Shown here one piece after another: positions 52,875 to 61,790 of a stretch of DNA of 64,000 nt. This DNA is from Burkholderia anthina (GTDB lineage Bacteria; Pseudomonadota; Gammaproteobacteria; Burkholderiales; Burkholderiaceae). The notes below the pieces were generated by a model. The model saw only the letters and a list, made by a program, of their open reading frames with translations, was not told where the DNA came from and did not search any database. The stretch is taken from contig NZ_CABVLY010000006.1 in assembly GCF_902498995.1 (NCBI RefSeq), positions 62,001 to 126,000 on the forward strand. Direction: 5' to 3'. The first letter of the stretch is position 1. The number at the start of each line of letters is the position of its first letter. The position numbers and the translations under genes are program-made.

Positions 52875-54143
52875 TCATGACATTTCCACCTGTTTTTCGA
52901 ACAATTCGCGAAACACCGGGTAAATGTCGGCAGCCGATTCGACCTTTTTCATCGCGAGATGCGGTTGCGACAGCGCCAGTTGCGCGTACTCCAGCCACAG
53001 GTTCTGCTCTTCCGGTGCGACCTGGATATACGCGAAGTAGCGCGTCTTGGTGAGGATATCCTCTTCCAGCATTTTGCGACACTTCGGCGAATCGTCGGTC
53101 CAGTTGTCGCCGTCCGACGCCTGCGCACCGTAGATGTTCCACTCCGTCGGCGAGTAGCGCTCGTTCATCACCTTGCGCATCAGCTCGAGCGCGCTCGACA
53201 CCACCGTGCCGCCGCTTTCGGTCGAATGGAAGAAGGTGTCCTCGTCGACTTCCTCGGCACGCGTATGGTGGCGGATGAACACGACCTCGATGCGCTCGTA
53301 GTTGCGCTTCAGGAACAGGTACAGCAGGATGAAGAAGCGCTTCGCGAGATCCTTGCGCTGCTCGTCCATCGAACCCGACACATCCATCAGGCAGAACATC
53401 ACGGCCTGGCTCGACGGCTGCGGCTGCTTCACGCGATTGATGTAGCGCAGGTCGAACGGATCGATGAACGGAATTCGCCAGATGCGCCCTTTCAGGTGAT
53501 GGATCTCGGCTTCGAGCGCGGCGATTTCCGTGCGACGGTCCTCGGTGTCGTTCTTCAGCGCCTCGAGCTGCGCCTCGAGTTCGCGCAGCTCGTTGACGAG
53601 CGGCGAGCCGAGCGCGATGCGCCGGCCGAGCGCGCTCCTGAGCGAACGCACGACGTCGATGTTGTTCGGCGTGCCTTCCGCCGACCAGCCCGCGCGCACG
53701 TTCTTCCAGCTCGGCACCGTCAACAGGTGCGTCTTCACGAGGCGCGGCAGTTCGAGATCGTCGAAGAAATACTGCATGAATTCGTCGCGGGACAGCTCGA
53801 ACACGAAGTCGTCCTGACCTTCGCCCTCGTTGCTCGCCTGACTGCCGCCGCCGCCCGAGCCGCCTTGCGGGCGCGGAATCTTGTCGCCGCGGATGTAGTC
53901 CTCGTTGCCCGGGTGCACGTACTCGCGGCGCCCGCCCGGCCCGTGCCGGAAATTCGGCTCGGCGATGTCCTTGCGCGGGATCGTGATGCTCTGCGTGCTC
54001 TGGATATCCTTGATGCTACGGTCGCGCACCGCGTCGGACACGGCACGACGAATGTAGTTCTTGACGCGACGCAGAAAGCGTTCGCGATTGGCGATGCTCT
54101 TGTTCTTGCCGGCCAGCCTGCGGTCGATGATTTGATGAAGCAC
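52875..54143 (-). CDS. yeaH: DUF444 / YeaH-type von Willebrand domain protein
   Basis: 422 residues from GTG 54143 (GGGAG seven bases upstream). N-terminal basic region, a linker with GGSGGGG, and a C-terminal VWA domain with the MIDAS motif CLMDVSGSMDEQRKD, then FFILLYLFLKRNYERIEVVFIRHHTRAEEV and ESGGTVVSSALELM. E. coli YeaH is co-expressed with the kinase YeaG under starvation. Middle gene of prkA-yeaH-spoVR; it lies 125 bases after prkA. Molecular function not established. Confidence 0.92.
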   Translation of the reverse strand: MLHQIIDRRLAGKNKSIANRERFLRRVKNYIRRAVSDAVRDRSIKDIQSTQSITIPRKDIAEPNFRHGPGGRREYVHPGNEDYIRGDKIPRPQGGSGGGGSQASNEGEGQDDFVFELSRDEFMQYFFDDLELPRLVKTHLLTVPSWKNVRAGWSAEGTPNNIDVVRSLRSALGRRIALGSPLVNELRELEAQLEALKNDTEDRRTEIAALEAEIHHLKGRIWRIPFIDPFDLRYINRVKQPQPSSQAVMFCLMDVSGSMDEQRKDLAKRFFILLYLFLKRNYERIEVVFIRHHTRAEEVDEDTFFHSTESGGTVVSSALELMRKVMNERYSPTEWNIYGAQASDGDNWTDDSPKCRKMLEEDILTKTRYFAYIQVAPEEQNLWLEYAQLALSQPHLAMKKVESAADIYPVFRELFEKQVEMS

Positions 54144-54268
54144 TCCCGGTCTCCCGCTCGAAAGTCGATCTGCCGGGGCACTCGCCGCGCATGCCGTCTG
54201 CCGTCATGCGGGCGGCGCCTCTGAAGGCGCCCGCGCGGACGAACCGCACGGGCGCGGTACCGCGCGCG

Positions 54269-56191
54269 TCATGACGACTTGCGCACGCGCAGGTACCAGT
54301 CGCAAAGCAGCCTCACCTGCTTCGGCGTATAGCCCTTCGCGACCATCCGGTTCACAAAGTCCTCATGCTTGCGCTGCTCCTCCGCCGACCCCTTCGCGTT
54401 GAACGAAATGACCGGCAACAGTTCCTCGGTATTCGAGAACATCTTCTTCTCGATCACGACACGCAACTTCTCGTAGCTCGTCCATACGGGGTTCTTGCCG
54501 GCGTTGGCCGCCCGTGCGCGCAACACGAAGTTCACGATCTCGTTGCGGTAATCCTTCGGATTGCTGATCCCGGCCGGCTTCTCGATCTTCTCCAGCTCCG
54601 CGTTCAGCGCGGCGCGGTCGAAGCTCTCGCCCGTGTCGTGATCGCGGAATTCCTGGTCCTGAATCCAGAAGTCCGCATACGTGACGTAGCGATCGAAGAT
54701 GTTCTGCCCGTACTCCGAATACGATTCGAGGTAAGCCGTCTGGATCTCCTTGCCGATGAACTCCGCATAGCGCGACGCGAGCACGTCCTTCACGAACGAC
54801 AGGTATTTCTGCTCCGTTTCCGGCGGGAACTGCTCGCGTTCGATCTGCTGTTCGAGCACGTACATCAGGTGCACCGGGTTGGCCGCGACCTCGCTCGAAT
54901 CGAAGTTGAACACGCGCGACAGGATCTTGAACGCGAAGCGTGTCGACACGCCCGTCATCCCTTCGTCCACGCCCGCGTAGTCGCGGTACTCCTGGTACGA
55001 CTTCGCTTTCGGATCGGTGTCCTTCAGGTTTTCGCCGTCGTACACCTGCATCTTCGAGAACAGGCTCGAATTCTCCGGTTCGTGCAGGCGCGACAGCACC
55101 GAGAACTGCGACATCATCTTCAGCGTGCCCGGCGCGCACACGGCCTCGGCCAGCGACGAATTGCGGATCAGCTTCTCGTAGATCTTCGTCTCTTCCGACA
55201 CGCGCAGGCAGTACGGCACCTTCACGACGAAGATCCGGTCGAGCAGTGCCTCGTTGTTGCGGTTGTTGCGGAAGGCCTTCCATTCCGACTCGTTCGAGTG
55301 CGCGAGAATCACGCCGTCGAACGGAATCGCGCCGAAACCTTCGGTACCCTTGAAGTTGCCTTCCTGCGTGGCGGTCAGCAGCGGGTGCAGCACCTTGATC
55401 GGCGCCTTGAACATTTCGACGAATTCGAGCAAGCCCTGGTTCGCCAGGCACAGGCCGCCGGAGTAGCTGTATGCGTCGGCATCGTCCTGTGCGTACTGTT
55501 CGAGCTTGCGGATGTCGACCTTGCCGACGAGCGACGAGATGTCCTGATTGTTCTCGTCACCAGGCTCAGTCTTCGCGATGCCGACCTGCCGCAGGATCGA
55601 CGGATAGCGGCGCACCACGCGGAACTGGCGGATGTCGCCGTTGTATTCATGCAGGCGCTTGACGGCCCACGGACTCAGGATGCTCTTCAGGTAGCGGCGC
55701 GGAATGCCGTATTGCTCTTCGAGGATCGGGCCGTCCTCGTCGTAGTCGAACAGCCCGAGCGGCGATTCGTTGACGGGCGAACCCTTCAGCGAATAGAACG
55801 GCACGCGCTCCATCAGTTGCTTCAGGCGCTCGGCGATCGACGACTTGCCGCCGCCCACCGGGCCGAGCAGGTAGAGGATCTGCTTCTTCTCTTCGAGCCC
55901 TTGCGCGGCGTGCCGGAAGTAAGCGACGACCTGCTCGATCACTTCCTCCATTCCGTAGAACTCACGGAACGCGGGATAGACCTTGATAACCTTGTTCGCA
56001 AAGATCCGCGACAGGCGCGGGTCGTTGCGGGTATCGATTTGTTCTGGTTCCCCGATTGCAGCCAGCATGCGTTCGCCGGCCGTGGCGTACGCTGACGGAT
56101 CGTTCTTGCAGAGCGCGAGATACTCCTCCAGCGAGAGCTCTTCCTCTCGCGTTTTTTCGAAGCGGTTCGCGAAGCTGCTGTAAATATCCAT
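54269..56191 (-). CDS. prkA: PrkA/YeaG serine protein kinase with AAA-type domain
   Basis: 640 residues from MDIYSSFANRFEKTREEE; GGGAGG lies immediately upstream of ATG 56191, so the longer frame is rejected. P-loop GPVGGGKS at residues 110-117, AAA features GVILAHSNESEW and RIFVVKVPYCLRVSEE, and the C-terminal PrkA kinase region. E. coli YeaG phosphorylates targets and shapes adaptation to sustained nitrogen starvation. Expected RpoS- or nitrogen-linked control is not visible as a clear promoter motif. Confidence 0.94.
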   Translation of the reverse strand: MDIYSSFANRFEKTREEELSLEEYLALCKNDPSAYATAGERMLAAIGEPEQIDTRNDPRLSRIFANKVIKVYPAFREFYGMEEVIEQVVAYFRHAAQGLEEKKQILYLLGPVGGGKSSIAERLKQLMERVPFYSLKGSPVNESPLGLFDYDEDGPILEEQYGIPRRYLKSILSPWAVKRLHEYNGDIRQFRVVRRYPSILRQVGIAKTEPGDENNQDISSLVGKVDIRKLEQYAQDDADAYSYSGGLCLANQGLLEFVEMFKAPIKVLHPLLTATQEGNFKGTEGFGAIPFDGVILAHSNESEWKAFRNNRNNEALLDRIFVVKVPYCLRVSEETKIYEKLIRNSSLAEAVCAPGTLKMMSQFSVLSRLHEPENSSLFSKMQVYDGENLKDTDPKAKSYQEYRDYAGVDEGMTGVSTRFAFKILSRVFNFDSSEVAANPVHLMYVLEQQIEREQFPPETEQKYLSFVKDVLASRYAEFIGKEIQTAYLESYSEYGQNIFDRYVTYADFWIQDQEFRDHDTGESFDRAALNAELEKIEKPAGISNPKDYRNEIVNFVLRARAANAGKNPVWTSYEKLRVVIEKKMFSNTEELLPVISFNAKGSAEEQRKHEDFVNRMVAKGYTPKQVRLLCDWYLRVRKSS

Positions 56192-56221
56192 GCTACCTCC
56201 CTCGCCTGAGTCTGAAGACGT

Positions 56222-56253
56222 GCTTGCCTTCGTATGACTGCGCAGAAGCAAGC
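56222..56253 (-). promoter_or_regulatory. Stem-loop in the prkA upstream region
   Basis: gcttg-c-cttc (56222-56231) pairs with gaagcaagc (56245-56253) with one bulged base and a 13-base loop. It ends about 20 bases before the prkA ribosome site; it could be a leader structure or a protein-binding site. Confidence 0.35.
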
Positions 56254-56651
56254 GCGTTCGAATTCATCCTAAACCCTTTCTGTTTTTTTTTCACGAACTC
56301 TTCGTATGAAGTTCGTCATTCTCGACAACACCGGTTGGACAATGCATTTCCACGCTTTACAATCGATCTCCCGAGCCGCAGAAACTGCATCCGCGATGTC
56401 TCGTCGAGCATCGGAACGTCTCGTGCGTTGGACGCTTCGGTCGTCGTCGCTGCTCCTCCACTTCTTCGTTCACACACCCCTTCATCCCTATACGTTCGAG
56501 CGATCGTGCGCGACGACACGCCACGTGCGCCGTTACAAATTTTTTTCGCATTCTTCGGAGATACCCGTACGTAGCACGGATGCCAAAACACGACGCGCGA
56601 CGATGCACGATCGTTCATGTGCGCTGTCACATTCTGTCGATCGCCGAAACG

Positions 56652-56678
56652 ACGACGCCCGCATGCCGCGGGCGTCGT
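56652..56678 (-). terminator. Terminator-like inverted repeat after the chemoreceptor gene
   Basis: acgacgcccgc (56652-56662) pairs with gcgggcgtcgt (56668-56678) around a five-base loop. On the minus strand only a short T-stretch follows. It starts about 40 bases after the stop of the chemoreceptor gene. Confidence 0.7.
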
Positions 56679-56716
56679 GCGCTACCAAATGGGGATAGAT
56701 GCGCGATGCACGCGAA

Positions 56717-58498
56717 TCAGAACGTCTCCCAGTCGTCGCCGCCGGCAGTGGCTGCAACCGGCGCGGGCACCGTGGACGCGGCCACGGGTTGGCGAGCCGA
56801 CGTAGCAATTGCCGTGCGCTTCGCCGGTGCATCGTGACCATCGCGTGCCGTCGCCGGTGCGGGCGTCGCAGCCGACACGGCTGCCGGCGCGGCAGGCATC
56901 GCGCGCGGCGCTTGACGCGCGGCAGCGACAACCGCTGCCGGCCGTGCCGCTTCGTCGTCGATCCGGAACACCGAAACCGTCTGGCGCAGACGCGCGGCCT
57001 GTTCGTCGAGCGATTGCGCCGCCGCAGCGGCCTCCTCGACGAGCGCCGCGTTCTGTTGCGTCACCTCGTCCATCTGCGCGACCGCGCGCGCGACCTGGTC
57101 GATGCCGCCGCTCTGCTCCTCGGATGCTGCCGCGATCTCGCCCATGATGTCCGTCACACGCTGCACCGCACCGATCACGTCGCTCATCGTGCGCCCCGCT
57201 TCGTCGACCAGCGTCGAACCGGTGCGGATGCGGTCCACCGATGCATCGATCAGCGCCTTGATCTCCCTGGCCGCGCTCGACGACCGCTGCGCGAGGCTGC
57301 GCACTTCGCCGGCGACCACCGCGAAACCGCGCCCTTCCTCGCCGGCGCGGGCGGCTTCGACGGCCGCGTTCAGCGCGAGAATGTTGGTCTGGAACGCGAT
57401 CCCCTCGATGATCGCGATGATGTCCGCGATCTTCGCCGAGCTGTCGTTGATCTCGACCATCGTGCCGACCACCTGGCCGACGACGGTATTACCCTTGTTT
57501 GCAATTTCGGATGCGTTGGCGGCCAGCGAGCTTGCCTGCCGTGCATTGTCCGCGTTCTGCTTCACGGTGCCGGTCAGCTGCTCCATGCTCGATGCGGTTT
57601 CCTGCAACGCCGCGGCCTGCTCTTCCGTGCGCGACGACAGGTCGATGTTGCCGGCGGCGATCTGCCGCGCCGCGGTCGCGATCGACTCGCTGCCGCCGCG
57701 TACGGTGCGCACCGTATCGACGAGCGCGTGCTGCATCTTCGCGAGGCCGTCGAGCAGCTGGCCCATTTCGTCGCGGCGGCGCACGACGATCGCGCGTCGC
57801 AGGTCGCCCGCGGCGATCGCGTCGAACTGCGCGAGCGCGTCCGCGAGCGGACGGCCGATCGCGCGGCTGAGCGTCAGCCACGACAACACCGCGGCGCCGA
57901 AACCGGCGACGAGCACGACGATCGACAGCACGCGCAGCAGCTCGTACACCGATTCCGCGTGATTGAAGCTCGCCTGCGCGTCGCGGAACTGGAAGCCGCG
58001 CAGCGCTTCGCTCGCGACCGCGAGTTCGTTGTAGCGCACCTGCAACTGTTTCGCGCCGTCGCCGATCCGGTCGTGCCGGTCCGAGCCGACGATGCCCGCG
58101 AACGCGTCGCACGCGCTCTGCAGCGCCTGTCGCTTGGCGGCAACGTCCTGCGCAAGCCCGTCCTCTTCCGGCCCGCGCGGCAGCGCGAGATATTTCCGCC
58201 ACCATGCGTCGGACTGCGTACGCATGCTGCGGCTGCGCTCGACCGCCGCCGCCGCGTCGGGCGTGCCGGCCAGCATCACCGCGCGGTCGAGCGCCAGCCG
58301 CTCGCGCGCCGCGTACATTTCCGCGACGGCAACATCCACCGCGCTCGGCATCTGGTTCGTGAAAATTTCGCGCGTCGAGTCGTTCGAGCGCGCCATCCCG
58401 TACAGGCCGAGCACGCCGACCACCCCCAGCAGCACGGCGAGAAACGCCATCGTCAAACCGATGCGCGCACGAATCGTCAGGTTTGTGAACACCATCAT
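56717..58498 (-). CDS. Methyl-accepting chemotaxis protein with C-terminal CheR/CheB tether
   Basis: 593 residues; AGGAAGG precedes two tandem ATGs, the second (58495) better spaced. TM1 (~10-35), a four-helix-bundle type periplasmic sensor domain (~36-187, Tar-like), TM2 (~188-212), HAMP, then the signalling domain with the hairpin tip block IAFQTNILALNAAVEAARAGEEGRGFAVVAGEVR. A ~70-residue Ala/Pro-rich linker ends in DWETF, the xWxxF pentapeptide that binds CheR and CheB, as in E. coli Tar and Tsr. Ligand not predictable. Single-gene unit. Confidence 0.93.
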   Translation of the reverse strand: MMVFTNLTIRARIGLTMAFLAVLLGVVGVLGLYGMARSNDSTREIFTNQMPSAVDVAVAEMYAARERLALDRAVMLAGTPDAAAAVERSRSMRTQSDAWWRKYLALPRGPEEDGLAQDVAAKRQALQSACDAFAGIVGSDRHDRIGDGAKQLQVRYNELAVASEALRGFQFRDAQASFNHAESVYELLRVLSIVVLVAGFGAAVLSWLTLSRAIGRPLADALAQFDAIAAGDLRRAIVVRRRDEMGQLLDGLAKMQHALVDTVRTVRGGSESIATAARQIAAGNIDLSSRTEEQAAALQETASSMEQLTGTVKQNADNARQASSLAANASEIANKGNTVVGQVVGTMVEINDSSAKIADIIAIIEGIAFQTNILALNAAVEAARAGEEGRGFAVVAGEVRSLAQRSSSAAREIKALIDASVDRIRTGSTLVDEAGRTMSDVIGAVQRVTDIMGEIAAASEEQSGGIDQVARAVAQMDEVTQQNAALVEEAAAAAQSLDEQAARLRQTVSVFRIDDEAARPAAVVAAARQAPRAMPAAPAAVSAATPAPATARDGHDAPAKRTAIATSARQPVAASTVPAPVAATAGGDDWETF

Positions 58499-58714
58499 CC
58501 TTCCTGTTTTGCGTCGTCATGGACGGGCCGTGCCCGTTTTCGAAACAGTGTTTCGCCCGATGCATTTACGACCGCGCGCCGCCCAACTTGATGGTATTGA
58601 CCGCTCTTTTTCACCAATCAGTTCATTAATTACAGATTGATGAATAATGGGGGTGAACCACTGCCGGTTCGCGAAAGCAGGAAGGCGATGGCAACGCGGC
58701 TTGCGCGACGACGC

Positions 58715-58758
58715 CAGAAAAGAAACGGCCGGCCGCCTGCTGCTGCAGGCGCCGGCCG
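58715..58758 (-). terminator. Terminator of the rbs operon
   Basis: cggccggc-c-gcctgc pairs with gcaggcgccggccg (within 58726-58758, one bulge). On the minus strand TTTCTTTTCT follows at 58725-58715. It is about 20 bases after the rbsK stop. Confidence 0.8.
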
Positions 58759-58777
58759 CGATGGGGGCAATCCGGTT

Positions 58778-59707
58778 CTATTCGCCCAGTTCGGCGAGGG
58801 TAGGAATCGATGGCTGCGCACCCGCGCGGGTCACCGACAGCGCCGCCGCGCGCTGCGCGAAGCGAATCGCGGTATCGACGTCCTCGCCGGCCGCGAGCCG
58901 CGCGGCGAAACCGCCGATGAAGGTATCGCCGGCCGCGGTCGTGTCGACCGCTTGCACGACCGGCGCCGGGTAATGCCGCGCCGCGCCGTCGGCTGTCAAC
59001 GCCAGCACGCCGCGCGCGCCGAGCGTGATCAGCACGTTACGCGCACCGGCCGCCTGCAGCGCGCGCGCCGCGGCTTGCGCGTCGTCCGGATCGCGCACCG
59101 GCAATCCGGTCAAGGCGGCGGCCTCGACTTCGTTCGGGATCAGGTAGTCGACGAGCGGCAGCCAGCCGGCCGGCAGCGGCGCGACGGCCGGGGCCGGATT
59201 GAGCACCACCGTGCGGCCGAGCCGCCGCCCGGCCGACAGCGCCGCGAATACGGCGTCCGGCGGCGTCTCGAGCTGGCAGATCAGCACGTCGGTCGCAGCC
59301 AGTGCGGCTTCGTGCCGTGCGACCGTGTCGGGCGTGACTTCGCCGTTGCCGCCCGCGACGATCACGATCGTATTCTGGCTCGCGTCGTCGACGACGATCA
59401 GCGCGACGCCGGTCGACGCCGTCGCACTGGTCGCGAGCCGCGTGCAGTCGATGCCCTCCGCTTCGAGGCCGGCCCGCAACGCCGTGCCGTGCGCATCCGC
59501 GCCGACGCAGCCGATCATCGCGACCGTTGCGCCGAGCCGCGCGGCCGCGACGGCCTGGTTGCCGCCCTTACCGCCCGCCGCCTGCGCATACGCATGACCG
59601 GCCAGCGTTTCGCCCGGCAGCGGCAGCCGCGGCGCGCGCACGACGAGATCCATGTTCAGGCTGCCGACCACCGTCACGCGGCCGGCCGCCGCCGCGCGCG
59701 CCGTCAT
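58778..59707 (-). CDS. rbsK: Ribokinase (PfkB family)
   Basis: 309 residues from ATG 59707, overlapping the rbsR stop (ATGA). PfkB signatures: GSLNMDLV near residue 15, GGKGGNQAVAAARLGA near 45, NPAPAVAPLP, YLIPNEVEAAALTG and the catalytic DTTAAGDTFIGGFAARLA with the base aspartate. Phosphorylates ribose to ribose-5-phosphate. Last gene of the transporter operon, so import and phosphorylation are coupled. Confidence 0.93.
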   Translation of the reverse strand: MTARAAAAGRVTVVGSLNMDLVVRAPRLPLPGETLAGHAYAQAAGGKGGNQAVAAARLGATVAMIGCVGADAHGTALRAGLEAEGIDCTRLATSATASTGVALIVVDDASQNTIVIVAGGNGEVTPDTVARHEAALAATDVLICQLETPPDAVFAALSAGRRLGRTVVLNPAPAVAPLPAGWLPLVDYLIPNEVEAAALTGLPVRDPDDAQAAARALQAAGARNVLITLGARGVLALTADGAARHYPAPVVQAVDTTAAGDTFIGGFAARLAAGEDVDTAIRFAQRAAALSVTRAGAQPSIPTLAELGE

Positions 59708-60735
59708 GCGGGAGTGCCGGGCACGACCGGCTCGCGGTAGACCGACGTGGATTCGCGCAGCACGAGGCGCGGCGACACGACGCGACGACGGCTCGGCGCG
59801 GACGTCGAGCCGCCGCCGATCCGCTCGATCAGCGTCTGCGCGGCCATTTCGCCGAGCGCGCGCACCGACTGGCCGACCGTCGACAGCGCCGGATACGTGT
59901 AACGCGAGAATTCGATGTCGTCGAAGCCGATGATCGAGCAATCGTCCGGCACGCGCATGCCGCGCTCGGCCGCCGCACGCAGCGCGCCGACGCCCATCAG
60001 GTCGTTGCCCGCGAAAATCGCGCTCGGATGCACCGACTCGAACAGCCGCGACGCCGCGTGATAGCCGCCGAGACACGAGAAATCGCTTTCCGCGATCGCG
60101 CCCGGCACGATGTCGATCCCGCGCTCGGCCATCGCGCGGATGAAGCCGTGCACGCGCATTGCGCTGACGGCCGTGTCCGTCGGCCCCGTGATGCAGCCGA
60201 TCTTCGCGTGCCCGAGTTCGAGCAGGTGGCGGGTCGCCAGGTACGCGCCGCGTTCGTGGTCGATCTGCACGAGATCGGCCGCGAGCCCCTCGATGTTGCG
60301 GTCGACGACGACGAGCGGCGCATGCGCGTCCGCGAGCGTCTGCGCCAGCACCGCGTCCTCGCCCGCCGACGCGACGATCAGCCCGTCGATGCGCTTTTCC
60401 TGCAGCACGCGCAGATAGTTGCGCTGCTTGACGGGATCGTCGTCCGAATTGCAGAAGAACACGCAATAGCCGTTGGCCGCGCACTGATCCTCGATGCCGC
60501 GCGCAAGCTCCGCAAAATACGGATTCGTGCTGTTCGGCACGACGAGGCCGATGGTCGCCGTCGAGCGCGCCTTCAGCGAGCGCGCCACCGCCGATGGCAC
60601 GTAGTTCAGCTCGCGGATTGCGCCCTCGACCTTCGCACGCACATCCGCGGACACCGGCCGCGAATTGTTCACCACGTGCGAGACGGTCGTAAACGACACG
60701 CCCGCCATGGCCGCCACATCCTTGATCGTCGCCAT
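59704..60735 (-). CDS. rbsR: LacI-family repressor of the rbs operon
   Basis: 343 residues. N-terminal HTH TIKDVAAMAGVSFTTVSHVVNNSRPVSADVR, hinge LNYVPSAVARSLKARSTATIGLVVPN, then a ribose-binding-protein-like effector domain. Unusual placement inside the operon between permease and kinase genes, so it likely autoregulates. Effector presumably ribose. Confidence 0.9.
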   Translation of the reverse strand: MATIKDVAAMAGVSFTTVSHVVNNSRPVSADVRAKVEGAIRELNYVPSAVARSLKARSTATIGLVVPNSTNPYFAELARGIEDQCAANGYCVFFCNSDDDPVKQRNYLRVLQEKRIDGLIVASAGEDAVLAQTLADAHAPLVVVDRNIEGLAADLVQIDHERGAYLATRHLLELGHAKIGCITGPTDTAVSAMRVHGFIRAMAERGIDIVPGAIAESDFSCLGGYHAASRLFESVHPSAIFAGNDLMGVGALRAAAERGMRVPDDCSIIGFDDIEFSRYTYPALSTVGQSVRALGEMAAQTLIERIGGGSTSAPSRRRVVSPRLVLRESTSVYREPVVPGTPA

Positions 60736-60770
60736 TTCCCGTTTCTCTCTGGTCTGCCTTCTGTGTAGTT

Positions 60771-61790
60771 CTACCGCGCGCGCGTGCGCCGGCTGCGATA
60801 CGTATCGAGCACGACCGCCACCACGATCACCGCCCCGGTGATGATGCGTTTGGTCGGCTCGTTCGCGCCGATCTGCGCCAGCCCGGCGGCCAGCACGGAG
60901 ATGATCAACACGCCGAAAAACGTGCTGATCACCGAGCCGCGCCCGCCCATCAGGCTCGTGCCGCCGATCACGACGGCCGCGATCACCTGCAGCTCGAGGC
61001 CGACGCCCGCATTCGGGTCGGCGGCCTCGAGCCGCGAAATCTGGAACAGCGACGCGAGTCCCGCGAGCGCGCCCATCAATGCGAATACGAGGATTTTATA
61101 CGGCCGCGGGTTAACCCCGGCAAGTCTTACCGCTTCCTCGTTCGTGCCGATCCCGACCAGGTAACGCCCGAACACCGTACGTGCAAGCACGAACTGTGCC
61201 GCGATCATCACCGCGACGGCGATCAGGAACGCCGGCGAGATGCCGAGCGCGATCGGATTCGACAGGAAATCGAACGCGTCGCCGATGTACGCGGTGCGCG
61301 AATTCGTCAGCTGGTATGCGACGCCACGCGCTGCCTCCAGCACGCCGAGCGACACGATGAACGACGGAATCCGCCAGCCGACCGTGATCGCGCCCGTCAG
61401 CGCGCCGGTGACGGTCGCGATCGCGATCCCGGCCAGCGCCGCCGGCAGCGGCCCCCATTGCCACTTCAATGCCGCCACGCTGACCATCGACGCGGCCAGC
61501 GCGAGCACCGAGCCGACCGACAGGTCGATCCCGGCGATGATCAGCACGAAGGTCATCCCGACCGACATCACGACAAGATCGGGAATCTGGTTCGCGATCG
61601 TACTGAACGTATCGTAGGTCAGGAAATGCGAGCTCAGCGTCGAGAACAGCACGATCATCGCGGCGAGCGCGCCGGCGAGCCCGAGATAGTTCGACAAACC
61701 GAGCCGCGTGCCGGACAGCGCGCGGGCACGACGCCCCGTCACGGTCTGCCGGGCGCCTGCGTCGGTCGGGGATACGGGAGGCTGGGTCAT
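60771..61790 (-). CDS. rbsC: Ribose-type ABC transporter permease
   Basis: 339 residues from ATG 61790, overlapping the rbsA stop (ATGA); the longer frame is antisense noise over rbsA. About ten hydrophobic segments with the family motifs MTFVLIIAGIDLSVGSVLALAA and GVNPRPYKILVFALMGALAGLA, and GGTSLMGGRGSV. Inner-membrane channel of the RbsABC importer. Confidence 0.92.
   Translation of the reverse strand: MTQPPVSPTDAGARQTVTGRRARALSGTRLGLSNYLGLAGALAAMIVLFSTLSSHFLTYDTFSTIANQIPDLVVMSVGMTFVLIIAGIDLSVGSVLALAASMVSVAALKWQWGPLPAALAGIAIATVTGALTGAITVGWRIPSFIVSLGVLEAARGVAYQLTNSRTAYIGDAFDFLSNPIALGISPAFLIAVAVMIAAQFVLARTVFGRYLVGIGTNEEAVRLAGVNPRPYKILVFALMGALAGLASLFQISRLEAADPNAGVGLELQVIAAVVIGGTSLMGGRGSVISTFFGVLIISVLAAGLAQIGANEPTKRIITGAVIVVAVVLDTYRSRRTRAR

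Larger units (their letters stand above)
56192..56716. other. Intergenic region between prkA and the chemoreceptor gene
   Basis: No gene recognised. It contains a stem-loop in the prkA leader (56222-56253) and a terminator-like inverted repeat near the chemoreceptor gene (56652-56678). The T-rich run at 56281-56292 is the longest homopolymer-like tract here. Confidence 0.6.

Noticed and set aside
52723-52878. 52-residue N-terminal extension of SpoVR
   Set aside because: Low-complexity and absent from the family length of about 510 residues; not fully excluded because its ATG overlaps the yeaH stop.
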